50,175 bases of DNA from Acidobacteriota bacterium (GCA_003225005.1 QIAN01000511.1:1-50175); one strand, 5' to 3'; counted from the first letter of the stretch, positions 24,865-34,376 are shown. The notes: generated from the letters alone by a model not told the origin. A program made the numbers and translations.

Positions 24865-25251
24865 CTAGGTGCGGAGAAATGCGCTCGACTTCAAGCCCAA
24901 CTGCCCCCGGTCCGCCACATGATCGACGGACATTCGGAGCCGGCGGTGGTCGTCGTCCCCGAGCGCCACGAAGCGGAAGGGTTGCAGCACGCCTGCTGCC
25001 GTGGTGGAGGTGGGGCTGAGGATTTCGGCCATGCCCTGCACGGGGCCGGATTCTGTCTGGAAGGCGACCTCGACGAAATCGCCGTGCCCCAGGCAATGAA
25101 CCATCTGGAGCAAGCCGCCGGTGACAGAAACGCTTCGGAGTTTAGCTCGAGTGCGCCGGCCATCTTCCAAACGAATCGAAGCCAGGACAAGATCGCCTAG
25201 CCGGACTCGGGCCGCGCGCCGCGAAGGGTGAGGTTGGGGAAAGTGAGTCAT
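24865..25251 (-). CDS. PilZ-like domain protein
   Basis: A 128-residue protein from ATG 25251. The N-terminus has R11-x3-R15 (SRRAARVR), the arginine pair of PilZ domains that contacts cyclic di-GMP. A beta-barrel-like stretch SVSVTGGLLQMV follows, matching the D/N-x-S-x-x-G element except that the first residue is Ser. Total length fits a single PilZ domain. Ligand binding is therefore probable but not certain. It sits between nnr and tsaE on the same strand, about 160 and 90 bp from them. A link to the pil cluster 9 kb away is only suggestive. Confidence 0.6.
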   Translation of the reverse strand: MTHFPQPHPSRRAARVRLGDLVLASIRLEDGRRTRAKLRSVSVTGGLLQMVHCLGHGDFVEVAFQTESGPVQGMAEILSPTSTTAAGVLQPFRFVALGDDDHRRLRMSVDHVADRGQLGLKSSAFLRT

Positions 25252-25415
25252 AAGCAAGCCAGAACGAAACTATGCCATGCGATCGAATGACGCGACAGAT
25301 TACGGAAGCTCCGTCCGAACACCGCTCTGGGAGCCCGCTTCAGGGCGGTTAAGCCACGTATCAAGAAGCACATAGCGCGGGTTGACTGGCGTGATACTGT
25401 CCCAACGTACAGCGG

Positions 25416-26984
25416 TCACGCGCCCCAGCGAACGAATTTCTCTTGCGCCGCCTGCCAGGTGCGACGAAACGCCTCCGGCAAGCCTTCGAGGAGATCGGTT
25501 GCAAGCAGTGAATGTTCACCCCTGCTCTCCCGCATCACATCTCCTGCAAGGCCGTGCAGATGAACTGCCGCCACGACTGCCGGTGTCACCGCTTGGGGAT
25601 GCTGCGCCACCATTGCGGCCGCCATGCCAGTCAGAATGTCGCCCGTACCACCTGTCGCCATACCCGGATTGCCGGTCATATTGACCCACGCTTCGCCGTC
25701 CGGCCTCACGACCAGAGTTCGGTGCCCTTTGAGGACGACAACCAGCGCATGCCGTCGGGCGAACTTGCGCGCCACTCCGAGCCGGTCTTTCTGAACTTCA
25801 GCCGTCGTACCCCCTATCAGCCGCGCCATCTCTCCCGGGTGCGGAGTGATCACCAGCGTCCGTTTTTTGCCATTTAATGCGCTCGAATGACCTTCGAAGG
25901 CGTTCAGCCCATCGGCATCAACCACCATGGGTATTTCCGACTTTGCGATCAAACTCCGTATCATCTTAGCCGTCTGCGGATGGCGCGAAACTCCCGGACC
26001 AATCGCCAGCACCGACTTTTTTTCTGCCAGCGTGTTCCAACCTTTTAACGCCAACACGGAAATCGTTCCCTCCTGGGTTTCTGCCAAAGGCTCGGTCATT
26101 AACTCGGGATAAAATCCCGCCACCGTCTTGAGCACCGATTTCGGCGTCGCTACGGTCGACAGGCCGGCTCCAGTGCGCAGAGCAGCCAGGCCTGACATGG
26201 CAGGCGCCCCGGCCTTGCCTAAAGAACCGCCAATCACCAACACGTGCCCATAAAGTCCTTTGTTGGAATCCGCAGGACGCGGCCCGATCCGTGGCGCGAC
26301 ATCTCGCGCGGTGATCAGGTTGAGTTCTAAGGATGAAACCAGCGCCTCGTCCGGCGACCCAATGTCGGCGACCACCGTCTGCCCTTGCGTGAGCTGACTG
26401 AACACATGCGCCGGACGTGGCGCGGTGAAGGTCACAATCGCATCCGCGCGGGCCAGCGTTCCAGTTTGTTCCCCCATCAGATCGGCGTCGGCGCCCGAAG
26501 GGATATCTACCGCGACTACAGGGACGCGGCTCGCGTTGATCACTGCGATTGCTGCGGCGTAAAACCTGCTCACCGGAGGCCGAAAGCCCGTGCCCAAAAT
26601 CGCGTCAATGTACAAATCAGCGTCCCATGCCGGCCGCACACGATCGCTCTTTAATTCTTCGCTCGACTGCATCACAATCGCGGTAACTGGCAAGCGGGCA
26701 AACATGGCCGCGGCATCGCCTGTCAATCCTGAAGAGTCCGTGAGTAGCACGACCGCGACACTCTTACCTGCGTCGTGCAGGTGACGTGCCGCAACGAACC
26801 CATCGCCGCCATTGTTGCCCTTGCCGCAGATGACGCTGATTTTCCGAACCGCAGGATATTCTCGAAGCACGAACTCCGCCACCGCCGAGCCTGCGTTTTC
26901 CATGAGCGTCAGCGAAGGAACGCGAAAGCGCTCGATGGTGGCGCGATCGATAGCGCGCATTTCCGCAGCCGTGACGATCTTCAT
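25416..26984 (-). CDS. nnr: Bifunctional NAD(P)H-hydrate epimerase / dehydratase
   Basis: A 522-residue metabolite-repair enzyme. The N-terminal YjeF_N epimerase (about 1-215) shows ICGKGNNGGDGFVAARHL and AVDIPSGADAD. The C-terminal ribokinase-like dehydratase (about 230-515) shows VIGGSLGKAGAP, IGPGVSRHP, ITPHPGEMARL and NPGMATGGTGDILTGM. It interconverts R and S hydrates of NAD(P)H and dehydrates the S form with ADP or ATP, restoring the cofactor. Cytosolic. ATG 26984 is the first codon of the conserved MKIVTAAEMRAID start. It shares orientation with the PilZ-like and tsaE genes downstream. Confidence 0.95.
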   Translation of the reverse strand: MKIVTAAEMRAIDRATIERFRVPSLTLMENAGSAVAEFVLREYPAVRKISVICGKGNNGGDGFVAARHLHDAGKSVAVVLLTDSSGLTGDAAAMFARLPVTAIVMQSSEELKSDRVRPAWDADLYIDAILGTGFRPPVSRFYAAAIAVINASRVPVVAVDIPSGADADLMGEQTGTLARADAIVTFTAPRPAHVFSQLTQGQTVVADIGSPDEALVSSLELNLITARDVAPRIGPRPADSNKGLYGHVLVIGGSLGKAGAPAMSGLAALRTGAGLSTVATPKSVLKTVAGFYPELMTEPLAETQEGTISVLALKGWNTLAEKKSVLAIGPGVSRHPQTAKMIRSLIAKSEIPMVVDADGLNAFEGHSSALNGKKRTLVITPHPGEMARLIGGTTAEVQKDRLGVARKFARRHALVVVLKGHRTLVVRPDGEAWVNMTGNPGMATGGTGDILTGMAAAMVAQHPQAVTPAVVAAVHLHGLAGDVMRESRGEHSLLATDLLEGLPEAFRRTWQAAQEKFVRWGA

Positions 26985-27063
26985 AACATTCGTTCGTCAG
27001 TATCATTCGCCCTCAGCCGGCATGAAGTCGACATTGCGGGGAATGATGAATGACCTCGACTAT

Positions 27064-27098
27064 AAAACAAAAAGGCCCTGCGCGCTGTGCGGAGGGCC
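27064..27098 (-). terminator. Rho-independent terminator after the APC permease
   Basis: The GGCCCT/AGGGCC stem (27074-27079 with 27093-27098) is extended inward by a CGC/GCG block after a mismatch. On the minus transcript a TTTTTGTTTTA run follows (27063-27073). It lies 17 bp past the stop at 27116 and separates the permeases from nnr. The interval 26985-27115 holds nothing else. Confidence 0.85.
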
Positions 27099-27115
27099 AG
27101 GAAGAACGATGAATC

Positions 27116-28606
27116 TTAGTCTGCCATGGTAGGCACATTTTTGGTCCGGGCTGCGCTCTCCAATGCTTGTACCTTGCTGTGCTTGCGTCCGTAGCCGAAG
27201 TAGATGGCCAGCCCGATTACGAGCCAGACCACAAGCCGGATCTGTGTGGCCGGTGACAGAAAAATGATGAGCGCTCCGGAGAAAAGAATCGACAGAATCG
27301 GAACCAGCGGCACCATGGGTGTCTTGAACGGGCGGTTAATCTCGGGATGCGTCCGGCGCATGACCCACACTCCCGCACTGACGAGTACAAAGGCGAGCAG
27401 CGTGCCCACGCTGGTCATCTCATCCAGCACATTCAGTGGAATCACTGTGGCCAGGATGGCAACGAAAATACCCACAACGATGGAACTGAGGTACGGCGTG
27501 CGAAAGCGACGATGAATCTTTCCAGCCCAAGGCCAGAGCAGACCGTCACGCGACATCGAGTAGAACACGCGCGACTGTCCGAGCAACATCACAAGCATCA
27601 CGGTGGCCAAACCGCCCAGAGCACCGACTTCCACCAGAAACGTAGCCCATTGTTGTCCGGCAACGCGCATACCGACGACAACGGGATCGGGAACGTTGAG
27701 CTGAGCGTAAGGAACAATGTGGGTCAGCAGACCGGAAACCAGGATATACAGCACCGTGCAAATGATAAGGGAACCCAGAATACCCAGCGGCATGTCCTTC
27801 TTTGGATTCCTGGCCTCCTGCGCCGCAGTCGAGACCGCATCAAAACCGATGTACGCGAAGAAGACAACACCGGCGCCCCGCAGAATTCCCGACCATCCGA
27901 AGTGTCCCCATTCGCCGGTATTTGCGGGGATGAAGGGGTGCCAATAGTTTGGCTTCCACGCATGGGAGAACAAAAAGGCACCCGCAAGGGCAATGAACAT
28001 GCACACCACCGCTACCTTCATAATTACGATGGCGCTCGTGAAGTTCGCTGACTCCTTGATGCCAATCACCAGGATGGTGGTGATTACCATGATCACCAGG
28101 AAGCCGACATAGTCGTATTTCAGATGCAGGTGCATACCGAAGAGGCTGAAGTCGGAGGTGGGAAAGGTAGGCAAGTTCAAGCCGATATCGTGAAGGAACG
28201 CCCGCAAATGACCGCTCCAACCCACGGCTACGGTCGCTGCGCCGAAGGCGTACTCCAGAATCAGGTCCCAGCCAATGATCCATGCCACCAATTCTCCCAG
28301 CGTCGCATAGGAGTAGGTATAGGCGCTGCCCGCGATCGGGATCATCGAAGCAAACTCAGCGTAACAGAGTCCCGCGAATGCGCAGGCGACGCCAGCCAGC
28401 ACAAACGAAATCACAATGGCGGGTCCGGCAAACTGCGCCGCGGCCTGCCCCGTGATCACAAAAATACCTGCCCCAATGATTGCGCCGATGCCGAGGGTTA
28501 ACAGATTCAGGGGTCCGAGGGCGCGCCGCAGGCTTTGTTCGCCTTCAACTTCAACTGCTTCCTTCATCAGTGTAGGAAGGTCTTTCTTCGCGAACAGATT
28601 CGCCAT
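27116..28606 (-). CDS. APC-superfamily amino acid permease, CAT-like
   Basis: A 496-residue integral membrane protein with about 12-14 hydrophobic segments. ATG 28606 has AAGGAG 9 bp upstream. The TM1 signature GIGAIIGAGIFVITG and FIGFDAVST-like FAYIGFDAVSTAAQEARNP are the substrate-binding elements of cationic amino acid transporters (CAT/YfnA type). The soluble N-terminus LFAKKDLPTLMKEA is typical of this subfamily. Transports amino acids across the inner membrane by proton symport or exchange. It follows the LAT-like permease on the same strand with 19 bp between, so the two are probably co-transcribed. Confidence 0.92.
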   Translation of the reverse strand: MANLFAKKDLPTLMKEAVEVEGEQSLRRALGPLNLLTLGIGAIIGAGIFVITGQAAAQFAGPAIVISFVLAGVACAFAGLCYAEFASMIPIAGSAYTYSYATLGELVAWIIGWDLILEYAFGAATVAVGWSGHLRAFLHDIGLNLPTFPTSDFSLFGMHLHLKYDYVGFLVIMVITTILVIGIKESANFTSAIVIMKVAVVCMFIALAGAFLFSHAWKPNYWHPFIPANTGEWGHFGWSGILRGAGVVFFAYIGFDAVSTAAQEARNPKKDMPLGILGSLIICTVLYILVSGLLTHIVPYAQLNVPDPVVVGMRVAGQQWATFLVEVGALGGLATVMLVMLLGQSRVFYSMSRDGLLWPWAGKIHRRFRTPYLSSIVVGIFVAILATVIPLNVLDEMTSVGTLLAFVLVSAGVWVMRRTHPEINRPFKTPMVPLVPILSILFSGALIIFLSPATQIRLVVWLVIGLAIYFGYGRKHSKVQALESAARTKNVPTMAD

Positions 28607-28625
28607 GCTTCGTTTCTCCTTATGG

Positions 28626-30194
28626 CTAAGATGCGCTCGTCGTGCCCGAACTTCGCGACCAGGCGTAATAAACCGGGATCCCGATCAGCACCACGATGAG
28701 GCCCGGCCACGTGTACTGCGGCTTGTAGCGCAATAGTACGACATCTATAAATAATGCCATCACAACATAAATCGCAGGCAGCACCGGATAACCAACCGCC
28801 CGATAGGGACGCTCGGCATCCGGACGTGTCCGCCGCAACACGAATAGTCCGGCAATCGTCAAAATGTAGAACACCAGGATCGCGAAAGTGATGTAATCCA
28901 GGAGCTGCCCGTAACTGCCCGAGATGCAGAGCACGCATGTCCATACCATCTGCACCATCAGCGAAACTGCCGGCGTCTTATAACTAGGATGCAGTTTCGC
29001 CACTCTGCGAAAAAAGAGCCCGTCTTTGGCCATGGCGTAATAGACGCGGGCTCCCGAAAGAATCAGTCCGTTGTTGCAGCCAAAGCTCGAAATCAGGATC
29101 GCCGCCGCCATGAGCAGTCCGCCCACAGCCCCGAACATCTGGGTCACGACCGCAGTGCCAACCCGGTCCTCGGAGGCGTACTTGATTCCTCGTCCTAGAA
29201 TCGTTACTGCACCGGGCGTTCCATCGAGGGGGAGCGCGCTCAAATAAATAAAATTGCAGGCGATGTACAGCGCGACCACGACACCCGTACCCAGTGCCAG
29301 AGCTAACGGAAGATTGCGGCTGGGATTCTTTACTTCGCCTGCGGTAAAAGTCACATTGTTCCAGGCATCGGCGGAAAACAACGAACCGACCTGAGCCACG
29401 GCGAGTATGGTCAGAGTTCCCACCATTACGATTGGCCCGCCAACCCCCACCTGCACCGCGTGTTGAGCGCTGAGTGCGGCGTTGCGCCAGAAATGTCCGT
29501 TAAAGTTTGCCGCCAGTGCCTGAGCATTGCGCCCGATGGCGAGCCCGAAAACTGCCAACCCCAGCAGCGCTGACACCTTGGCAAAAGTGAACACGTTCTG
29601 AATGGCTGCTCCCAGCCTCACGCCAAAGATATTCACCACGGAAAGAAAAATCACCAGCATGATGGCCACCAGGTTCTGGGTGTTGAGCCCGACGTCCATG
29701 TTGCCAAGCACCATCGGGCCGAGGCGAATCGGCGGCACCTTCCAGAAGTGAAGGATCCAATGGGAGGAAGAAACGGAAGGAAAGAAGACTCCTAGAAACT
29801 TGCCGAAAGCCACGCCGACGGCGGCAATCGTACCTGTCTGAATCACCAGAAACAATGTCCACCCGTACAAAAAACCCCAGAGCGGTCCCAACGCCTCGCG
29901 CAGATAAACGTATTGTCCGCCCGCCCGCGGCATCATGGCCGCCAATTCGCCGTAACTGAGCGCGGCCACGATGGTCATGAATCCGGCCACCACCCACGCG
30001 CCAATGAGCAGCGCAGGCGAGTCCACTTCGCGGGCAATCTCTGCTGAAACAATAAAGATGCCGGAGCCGATCATCGACCCCATGACCAGCATGGTGGCGC
30101 TGGTCAGGCCTAAGGCTTTGACCAGTTCCTTATCTTGTTGACTGTGAACTTCCCAGTCGCTGGCTACTGCGGGATGCGTTGTCGGCGTACTCAG
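28626..30194 (-). CDS. APC-superfamily amino acid permease, LAT/SteT-like
   Basis: About 522 residues. From the first ATG (30092) the protein would lack the start of TM1. In-frame sequence upstream (ELVKALGLTSATMLVMGS) matches the conserved N-terminus of APC permeases, and the best initiation point is CTG at 30194, with AGGAGGGG (30204-30197) 3-4 bp before it. GSMIGSGIFIVSAEI is the TM1 unwound region. AAMMPRAGGQYVYLREALG marks the L-type (LAT/SteT) group that exchanges neutral amino acids. About 12 hydrophobic segments. The second APC gene follows 19 bp downstream. The start codon is inferred; the family is secure. Confidence 0.85.
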   Translation of the reverse strand: MSTPTTHPAVASDWEVHSQQDKELVKALGLTSATMLVMGSMIGSGIFIVSAEIAREVDSPALLIGAWVVAGFMTIVAALSYGELAAMMPRAGGQYVYLREALGPLWGFLYGWTLFLVIQTGTIAAVGVAFGKFLGVFFPSVSSSHWILHFWKVPPIRLGPMVLGNMDVGLNTQNLVAIMLVIFLSVVNIFGVRLGAAIQNVFTFAKVSALLGLAVFGLAIGRNAQALAANFNGHFWRNAALSAQHAVQVGVGGPIVMVGTLTILAVAQVGSLFSADAWNNVTFTAGEVKNPSRNLPLALALGTGVVVALYIACNFIYLSALPLDGTPGAVTILGRGIKYASEDRVGTAVVTQMFGAVGGLLMAAAILISSFGCNNGLILSGARVYYAMAKDGLFFRRVAKLHPSYKTPAVSLMVQMVWTCVLCISGSYGQLLDYITFAILVFYILTIAGLFVLRRTRPDAERPYRAVGYPVLPAIYVVMALFIDVVLLRYKPQYTWPGLIVVLIGIPVYYAWSRSSGTTSAS

Positions 30195-30244
30195 GACCCC
30201 TCCTATGCAATTATCCGGCCGGCGCGCTCGGCATAATCGGGAAG

Positions 30245-30287
30245 GGCACGGCTTCCGCCGTGCCGCAAAAGTTCAGGGCTTTCGCCC
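30245..30287. repeat. Pair of REP-like hairpins
   Basis: The first hairpin is GGCACGGC-TTCC-GCCGTGCC (30245-30264); the second is a 4-bp GGGC/GCCC stem (30276-30287). They occupy the thiE-permease gap 30195-30326 and resemble the GC-rich palindromic pairs at 39884-39928 and 45019-45074. Confidence 0.7.
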
Positions 30288-30326
30288 CGAGGTCATATTC
30301 GCGGGCCGATCGAAGGTCCAATGACT

Positions 30327-30947
30327 TTACCTCAAGATACGGAAAAATTCCTCTGCTGATTTGCGCGGCTCCGCTAACAAGTCCGATATCACCGCCACCG
30401 AATCCGCACCCGCTTCGATCACCGAAGCCGCATTCTCGCGGGTAATGCCGCCAATCGCCACCAGCGGCTTGCGCGTCAGTTCCCGTGCCCGGCGTACCCC
30501 TTCAAGGCCCACGACGGGGTCTGGCTGGTCTTTACTAGGCGTAGAAAAAACCGGGCCAACGGCAATGTAGTCGGCGGAGGTCGCGTCGGCTGACTGCAAC
30601 TGCGCCGGATTGTGCGTCGAAACTCCGAGCCAGAACTTCGGTCCGACAATCTTGCGCACCGACTCCGGCGAAAGGTCATCCTGCCCGACGTGCACGCCAT
30701 CGAATCCAGCCGCCAGACAGAGATCCGCGCGGTCATTCATCATCAACTGCACGCCGCGCCCTAAACGCCTCCGTAACTCCTGGCCTTGCTCCAGCATGAT
30801 GCGCGCGTTTCCGCTCTTGTTGCGGTACTGCACAAGGCTGCATCCCCCCGCCTCGAGGTGTTGAGCGGCGGCGAACAGTGCGTCCGCATCGAGAAAGCAA
30901 GAGCTGTCGATAACGGCGTAGAGGCGCGGAAGTCGAATCATGGGCAT
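30327..30947 (-). CDS. thiE: Thiamine-phosphate synthase
   Basis: A 206-residue TIM-barrel enzyme that joins HMP-pyrophosphate and thiazole phosphate to give thiamine phosphate. Family markers in order: LVQYRNKSGNAR (about 38-49), MNDRADLCLAAGFDGVHVGQ (about 69-89), GVSTHNPAQL, VGPVFSTPSKDQ and AIGGITRENAASV. ATG 30947 is used; ATG 30941 is possible. It begins 18 bp after accC on the same strand, suggesting it is the last enzyme gene of the pepP-accB-accC transcript. No TPP riboswitch was recognised upstream. Confidence 0.95.
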   Translation of the reverse strand: MPMIRLPRLYAVIDSSCFLDADALFAAAQHLEAGGCSLVQYRNKSGNARIMLEQGQELRRRLGRGVQLMMNDRADLCLAAGFDGVHVGQDDLSPESVRKIVGPKFWLGVSTHNPAQLQSADATSADYIAVGPVFSTPSKDQPDPVVGLEGVRRARELTRKPLVAIGGITRENAASVIEAGADSVAVISDLLAEPRKSAEEFFRILR

Positions 30948-30965
30948 GCTGCGGCCGCCGATATC

Positions 30966-32327
30966 CTACGCCGACTTCTCCTTGCCCGCCGCCAGAAATC
31001 GCTCGATGAATCCTGTATCGATTTTCCCCGCGCGGAAATCGGGATCCGCCAGAATCCTGCGGTGCAAGGGAATCGTGGTGTAAATGCCTTCCACGATGAA
31101 CATCTCCAAGGCTCGCGCCATCCGCGAGACAGCCTCATCACGGTCCTTGCCGCGGACGATCAATTTGGCGATCAGCGAGTCGTAATACGGAGGAATTATT
31201 CCCTCGGCGTAAGCGGCCGTATCCACGCGCACCCCCGTCCCTCCCGGCGGATGAAAGGCCGTAATCTTCCCCGCCGACGGCGTGAACTTCTCCGGGTGTT
31301 CAGCGTTGATGCGACATTCAATGGCATGCCCACGATGCACGATAGGACCGTGCAGCACCTCGTCCATGGGCGATCCTGCCGCGATCATGATCTGGCTTTT
31401 CACCAGGTCCACGTCCGTCACCATCTCCGTCACCGGATGCTCCACTTGAATGCGTGTGTTCATTTCGATGAAATGGAGCCGCCGGTCCTGATCTATTAAA
31501 AACTCAATCGTGCCGGCGTTCATGTAACCGATATCGGTGAGGGCCTTGCACAGGATCGCGCCAATCTGGTCGCGAAGCTCAGGAGTGACTTGCGTTGACG
31601 GCGACTCTTCCAGCAGTTTCTGATGACGCCTTTGTATGGAACACTCGCGCTCGCCCAGGCTTACAACCTTGCCGTGCTGGTCAGCCAATATCTGGAACTC
31701 GATGTGGCGTGGCCTCTCCACGTACTTTTCCATGTACAGGTCGCCATTGCCGAAAGCTCCGGCAGCCTCGGCCTGTGCCTGCGTAAATAACGCCGGTAAT
31801 TCTTCTTCACTGCGCACAATCCGCATTCCACGTCCGCCACCCCCAGCCGACGCTTTCACAATCACCGGATATCCCACCTGACGCGCCCACTCGATGGCTT
31901 CGCCATCGGAGGCAAGAATCCCTTCCGATCCCGGCAGAATCGGCACCCCCGCTCGCTTCATTGCAGCCCGCGCTTTTTCTTTCTCTCCCATCAGTCGGGT
32001 GATTTCGGGGGGCGGCCCGATAAACTTGATGCCGCTGGTTTCACACACTTCGGCGAAGTTGGCGTTTTCCGCGAGCAGGCCATAGCCGGGATGCACCGCA
32101 TCCACGTTCGCGATCTCCGCGGCACTGATTACGGCAGGAATATTCAGATAGCTGAGCGCCAGTTGCGGCGGCCCGATGCAGATCGCTTCGTCGGCAAAGC
32201 GCACCGGCAAAGAATTACGGTCGGCCTCACTGTAAATCACCACCGTGCGGACGTCCAATTCCTTGCACGCGCAGATGATGCGCAGTGCAATCTCGCCGCG
32301 GTTGGCTATCAGGACTTTCTTGAACAT
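30966..32327 (-). CDS. accC: Acetyl-CoA carboxylase, biotin carboxylase subunit
   Basis: A 453-residue ATP-grasp enzyme that carboxylates biotin on AccB. ATG 32327 is chosen because [16 protein letters not shown] is the universal AccC start. The glycine loop [11 protein letters not shown], the lid region [17 protein letters not shown], the active-site [16 protein letters not shown] and the metal/biotin site [14 protein letters not shown] are all intact. Length matches the usual 449. It lies 124 bp after accB on the same strand. With AccA/AccD (not in this window) it makes malonyl-CoA for fatty acid synthesis. Confidence 0.97.
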   Translation of the reverse strand: MFKKVLIANRGEIALRIICACKELDVRTVVIYSEADRNSLPVRFADEAICIGPPQLALSYLNIPAVISAAEIANVDAVHPGYGLLAENANFAEVCETSGIKFIGPPPEITRLMGEKEKARAAMKRAGVPILPGSEGILASDGEAIEWARQVGYPVIVKASAGGGGRGMRIVRSEEELPALFTQAQAEAAGAFGNGDLYMEKYVERPRHIEFQILADQHGKVVSLGERECSIQRRHQKLLEESPSTQVTPELRDQIGAILCKALTDIGYMNAGTIEFLIDQDRRLHFIEMNTRIQVEHPVTEMVTDVDLVKSQIMIAAGSPMDEVLHGPIVHRGHAIECRINAEHPEKFTPSAGKITAFHPPGGTGVRVDTAAYAEGIIPPYYDSLIAKLIVRGKDRDEAVSRMARALEMFIVEGIYTTIPLHRRILADPDFRAGKIDTGFIERFLAAGKEKSA

Positions 32328-32451
32328 GAAAAGCGTGGGAACAATCGCCCCACCCGTCGAGGCCGCGCGAACGCTGTGCTTCAACCTGATTCAGGCAGTT
32401 TGCAGAGGGCAACAAAAGCGCGCCCCAGCGCGCCCGGAAAAGTTCAACCCC

Positions 32452-32955
32452 TCACTTACTCGGCCGAATCGCGAACAGATCCTGGCCGTATTCGATGGGC
32501 TGCCCGTTGCTGGCGAGCTTTTTTACGATCTCTCCCGCTACGTCTGACTCGATCTCATTCAGGAGTTTCATAGCTTCTACAATGCAGAGCACCTGGCCGA
32601 CCTCAACCGTATCTCCCGGCTTCACGAATGGGGGCGCTCCAGGTGAGGGGGCTTCGTAAAAAGTGCCTACGATGGGAGATTTCACCATGTGGACCGACTC
32701 TTCGGGAATAGCCGCCGGAGCTGCCAAAGGTACGGCAGGCGAGCCCGGAACCCCGGGAACCGGGACCATCCCGATCTCGGGGGCGGCTGGCTGCGCTGGA
32801 TGTACAGCAAAATAGTGTGCCTCGGTCCGGGGGTGAGCACCTGGCTCCGCCGCCCGCTTGATCCGGACCTTCACATCGCCGCGTTCCAGCTCAAACTCAG
32901 CGATGTCTTTTTCAATTAAGAACTCGATGAGTTCCTTCAGCTCTTTTTGGTTCAT
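32452..32955 (-). CDS. accB: Acetyl-CoA carboxylase biotin carboxyl carrier protein
   Basis: A 167-residue protein from ATG 32955 (MNQKELKELIEFL, the typical AccB start). The N-terminal helical part is followed by a Pro/Ala-rich linker (about 55-90). The biotinyl domain from about 95 carries VEAMKLLNEIES, with K130 as the biotinylated lysine. The EAMK form is one residue from the commoner EAMKMM/EAMKLM. It works with AccC, encoded 124 bp downstream, and with biotin protein ligase. Upstream is pepP, 99 bp away; in many bacteria efp sits in this position but it is absent here. Confidence 0.97.
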   Translation of the reverse strand: MNQKELKELIEFLIEKDIAEFELERGDVKVRIKRAAEPGAHPRTEAHYFAVHPAQPAAPEIGMVPVPGVPGSPAVPLAAPAAIPEESVHMVKSPIVGTFYEAPSPGAPPFVKPGDTVEVGQVLCIVEAMKLLNEIESDVAGEIVKKLASNGQPIEYGQDLFAIRPSK

Positions 32956-33054
32956 TCGTATACGGTGGGACCGCTTGCCATTACCGCGCGCGCATCGAGG
33001 AACGATGAGCAGGGCCGGACGCGATTCTGCCCGCCCCCGATCCAAATCATCCGG

Positions 33055-34143
33055 TTAGATCGCTAAGAAGTCTTTACTCGTGGGCGTCAGTAGTTCGCAA
33101 CCGCGAGCGGTGACGGCTACGATGTCCTCAATCCTCACGCCCCATTTTCCCGGAAAGTACACTCCAGGCTCAATGGTGATTACCATCCCAGGTTGCAAAA
33201 CCTCATCCTGACCCTGTGCAACCCGGGGTGCCTCATGAATCTCAAGCCCGACGCCGTGTCCCGTCGAATGCGTAAAATAACGCCCTAACCCCGCCCGGCG
33301 CAACACCTTACGTGCCGCAGTATCCACCTGAGCAACGGCCGCCCCCGGTCGGACTGATTCGATCGCTGACAACTGGGCTTGCTTAACCGCGTCGTAGGCG
33401 CGACGGGCTTCGTCTGTCGGTTCGCCGACCCATACAGCGCGGGTCTGGTCCGAGCAATAACCAGCGAGTATAACACCGAAGTCGCAGACCACGAATCCTC
33501 CGTTCGCGATCGCTTGCGAGGATGCCCGCCCGTGTGTCAGCGCAGACCGGGCTCCCGAAGCAATGATCGTGGGGAACGACATTTCCTCCGCGCCTGCCCG
33601 CCGCGCAGCGTACTCCATCTCGGCGGCTACTTCGTTTTCTCTTACACCGGGACGGATAACCTCTAAGGCACGGTCAAACAATCTTGTCCCCAATAGCACC
33701 GCCGCACGGATGCGCTCCAACTCCGCCGCATCCTTCATCATGCGAGCCCGCTCCACCAGAGGCGGCGCGTTTCTGAGCTGAACCCCGCGCGGCATCAGGT
33801 CTCGGAGTCGCTTCTTTTCCGCTACGGTGAGATGATCAGCCTCAATCCCAATTCTCCACTCATTTGACTTCTTCCGCATGCCCGCAACCCGCTCTGCGAG
33901 CGCGGTGACTAACGCCTTGCGGGCGATGACCACGCCCGCCCCCTCGACTTCCTCACGTGATTGCGTGGCGTAGCGGACGTCAGTGAAGAACACGCTGCCC
34001 GATTCCTCGACCAGCAGGAGGCCGGCGCTGCCGGTAAAGCCGCAAAGGTATCGAATGTTCGGAAGGTGACTGATGAGGAGCGCGTCCAGCCGGCAGGAAG
34101 CCAACTGCCCGCGCAGATTTTCCTGACGGCCTCGATGGTTCAT
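33055..34143 (-). CDS. pepP: M24 metallopeptidase, Xaa-Pro aminopeptidase
   Basis: A 362-residue two-domain peptidase from ATG 34143. The N-terminal creatinase-like domain (1-135) includes ISHLPNIRYLCGFTG. The pita-bread domain has all five metal ligands: Asp in VVCDFGV, Asp in YCSDQTR, His in TGHGVGLEIHE, Glu in ITIEPGVY and Glu in VRIEDIV. It removes N-terminal residues before proline in the cytosol. Length is that of the PepQ/YpdF-like short form rather than the longer E. coli PepP. First gene of the accB-accC-thiE block; the strong terminator at 34304 isolates it from pilQ upstream. Confidence 0.9.
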   Translation of the reverse strand: MNHRGRQENLRGQLASCRLDALLISHLPNIRYLCGFTGSAGLLLVEESGSVFFTDVRYATQSREEVEGAGVVIARKALVTALAERVAGMRKKSNEWRIGIEADHLTVAEKKRLRDLMPRGVQLRNAPPLVERARMMKDAAELERIRAAVLLGTRLFDRALEVIRPGVRENEVAAEMEYAARRAGAEEMSFPTIIASGARSALTHGRASSQAIANGGFVVCDFGVILAGYCSDQTRAVWVGEPTDEARRAYDAVKQAQLSAIESVRPGAAVAQVDTAARKVLRRAGLGRYFTHSTGHGVGLEIHEAPRVAQGQDEVLQPGMVITIEPGVYFPGKWGVRIEDIVAVTARGCELLTPTSKDFLAI

Positions 34144-34303
34144 TGTCCGGAGTTTAACAGGCAGGCGATCGAAGAGCTCTTGGTTCTTAATCGCGCACCA
34201 CGTAGTGGTGACTCTCTGTTTAGGCCCAGTTCACACTGAGCCGCCAAGGCTCGATGGAATTGAGTGAACGTGGCGGCATTCGAATGAAAATGAGAACGGA
34301 GCT

Positions 34304-34356
34304 CCCAAAATAAAACCGCCGGTTCCGTGACGGGTTCTTCACGGAAACCGGCGGTT
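34304..34356 (-). terminator. Strong terminator of the pil operon
   Basis: A stem of about 17 bp (AACCGCCGGTTCCGTGA with its complement, one bulged A; 34314-34356), loop CGGGTTCT. On the minus transcript a TTTTATTTTGG run follows (34304-34315). It starts 21 bp past the pilQ stop at 34377 and separates pil from pepP. The remaining part of 34144-34376 shows no gene. Confidence 0.92.
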
Positions 34357-34376
34357 CGAAATCTTCAACCGCGCTG

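Noticed and set aside
27347-28051. 234-codon plus-strand frame over the CAT-like permease
   Set aside because: His/Gln/Arg-rich antisense; the minus strand encodes a clear 12-14 TM permease.
30786-31499. 237-codon plus-strand frame over thiE and accC
   Set aside because: Antisense to two well-conserved enzymes; no domain or start signal.
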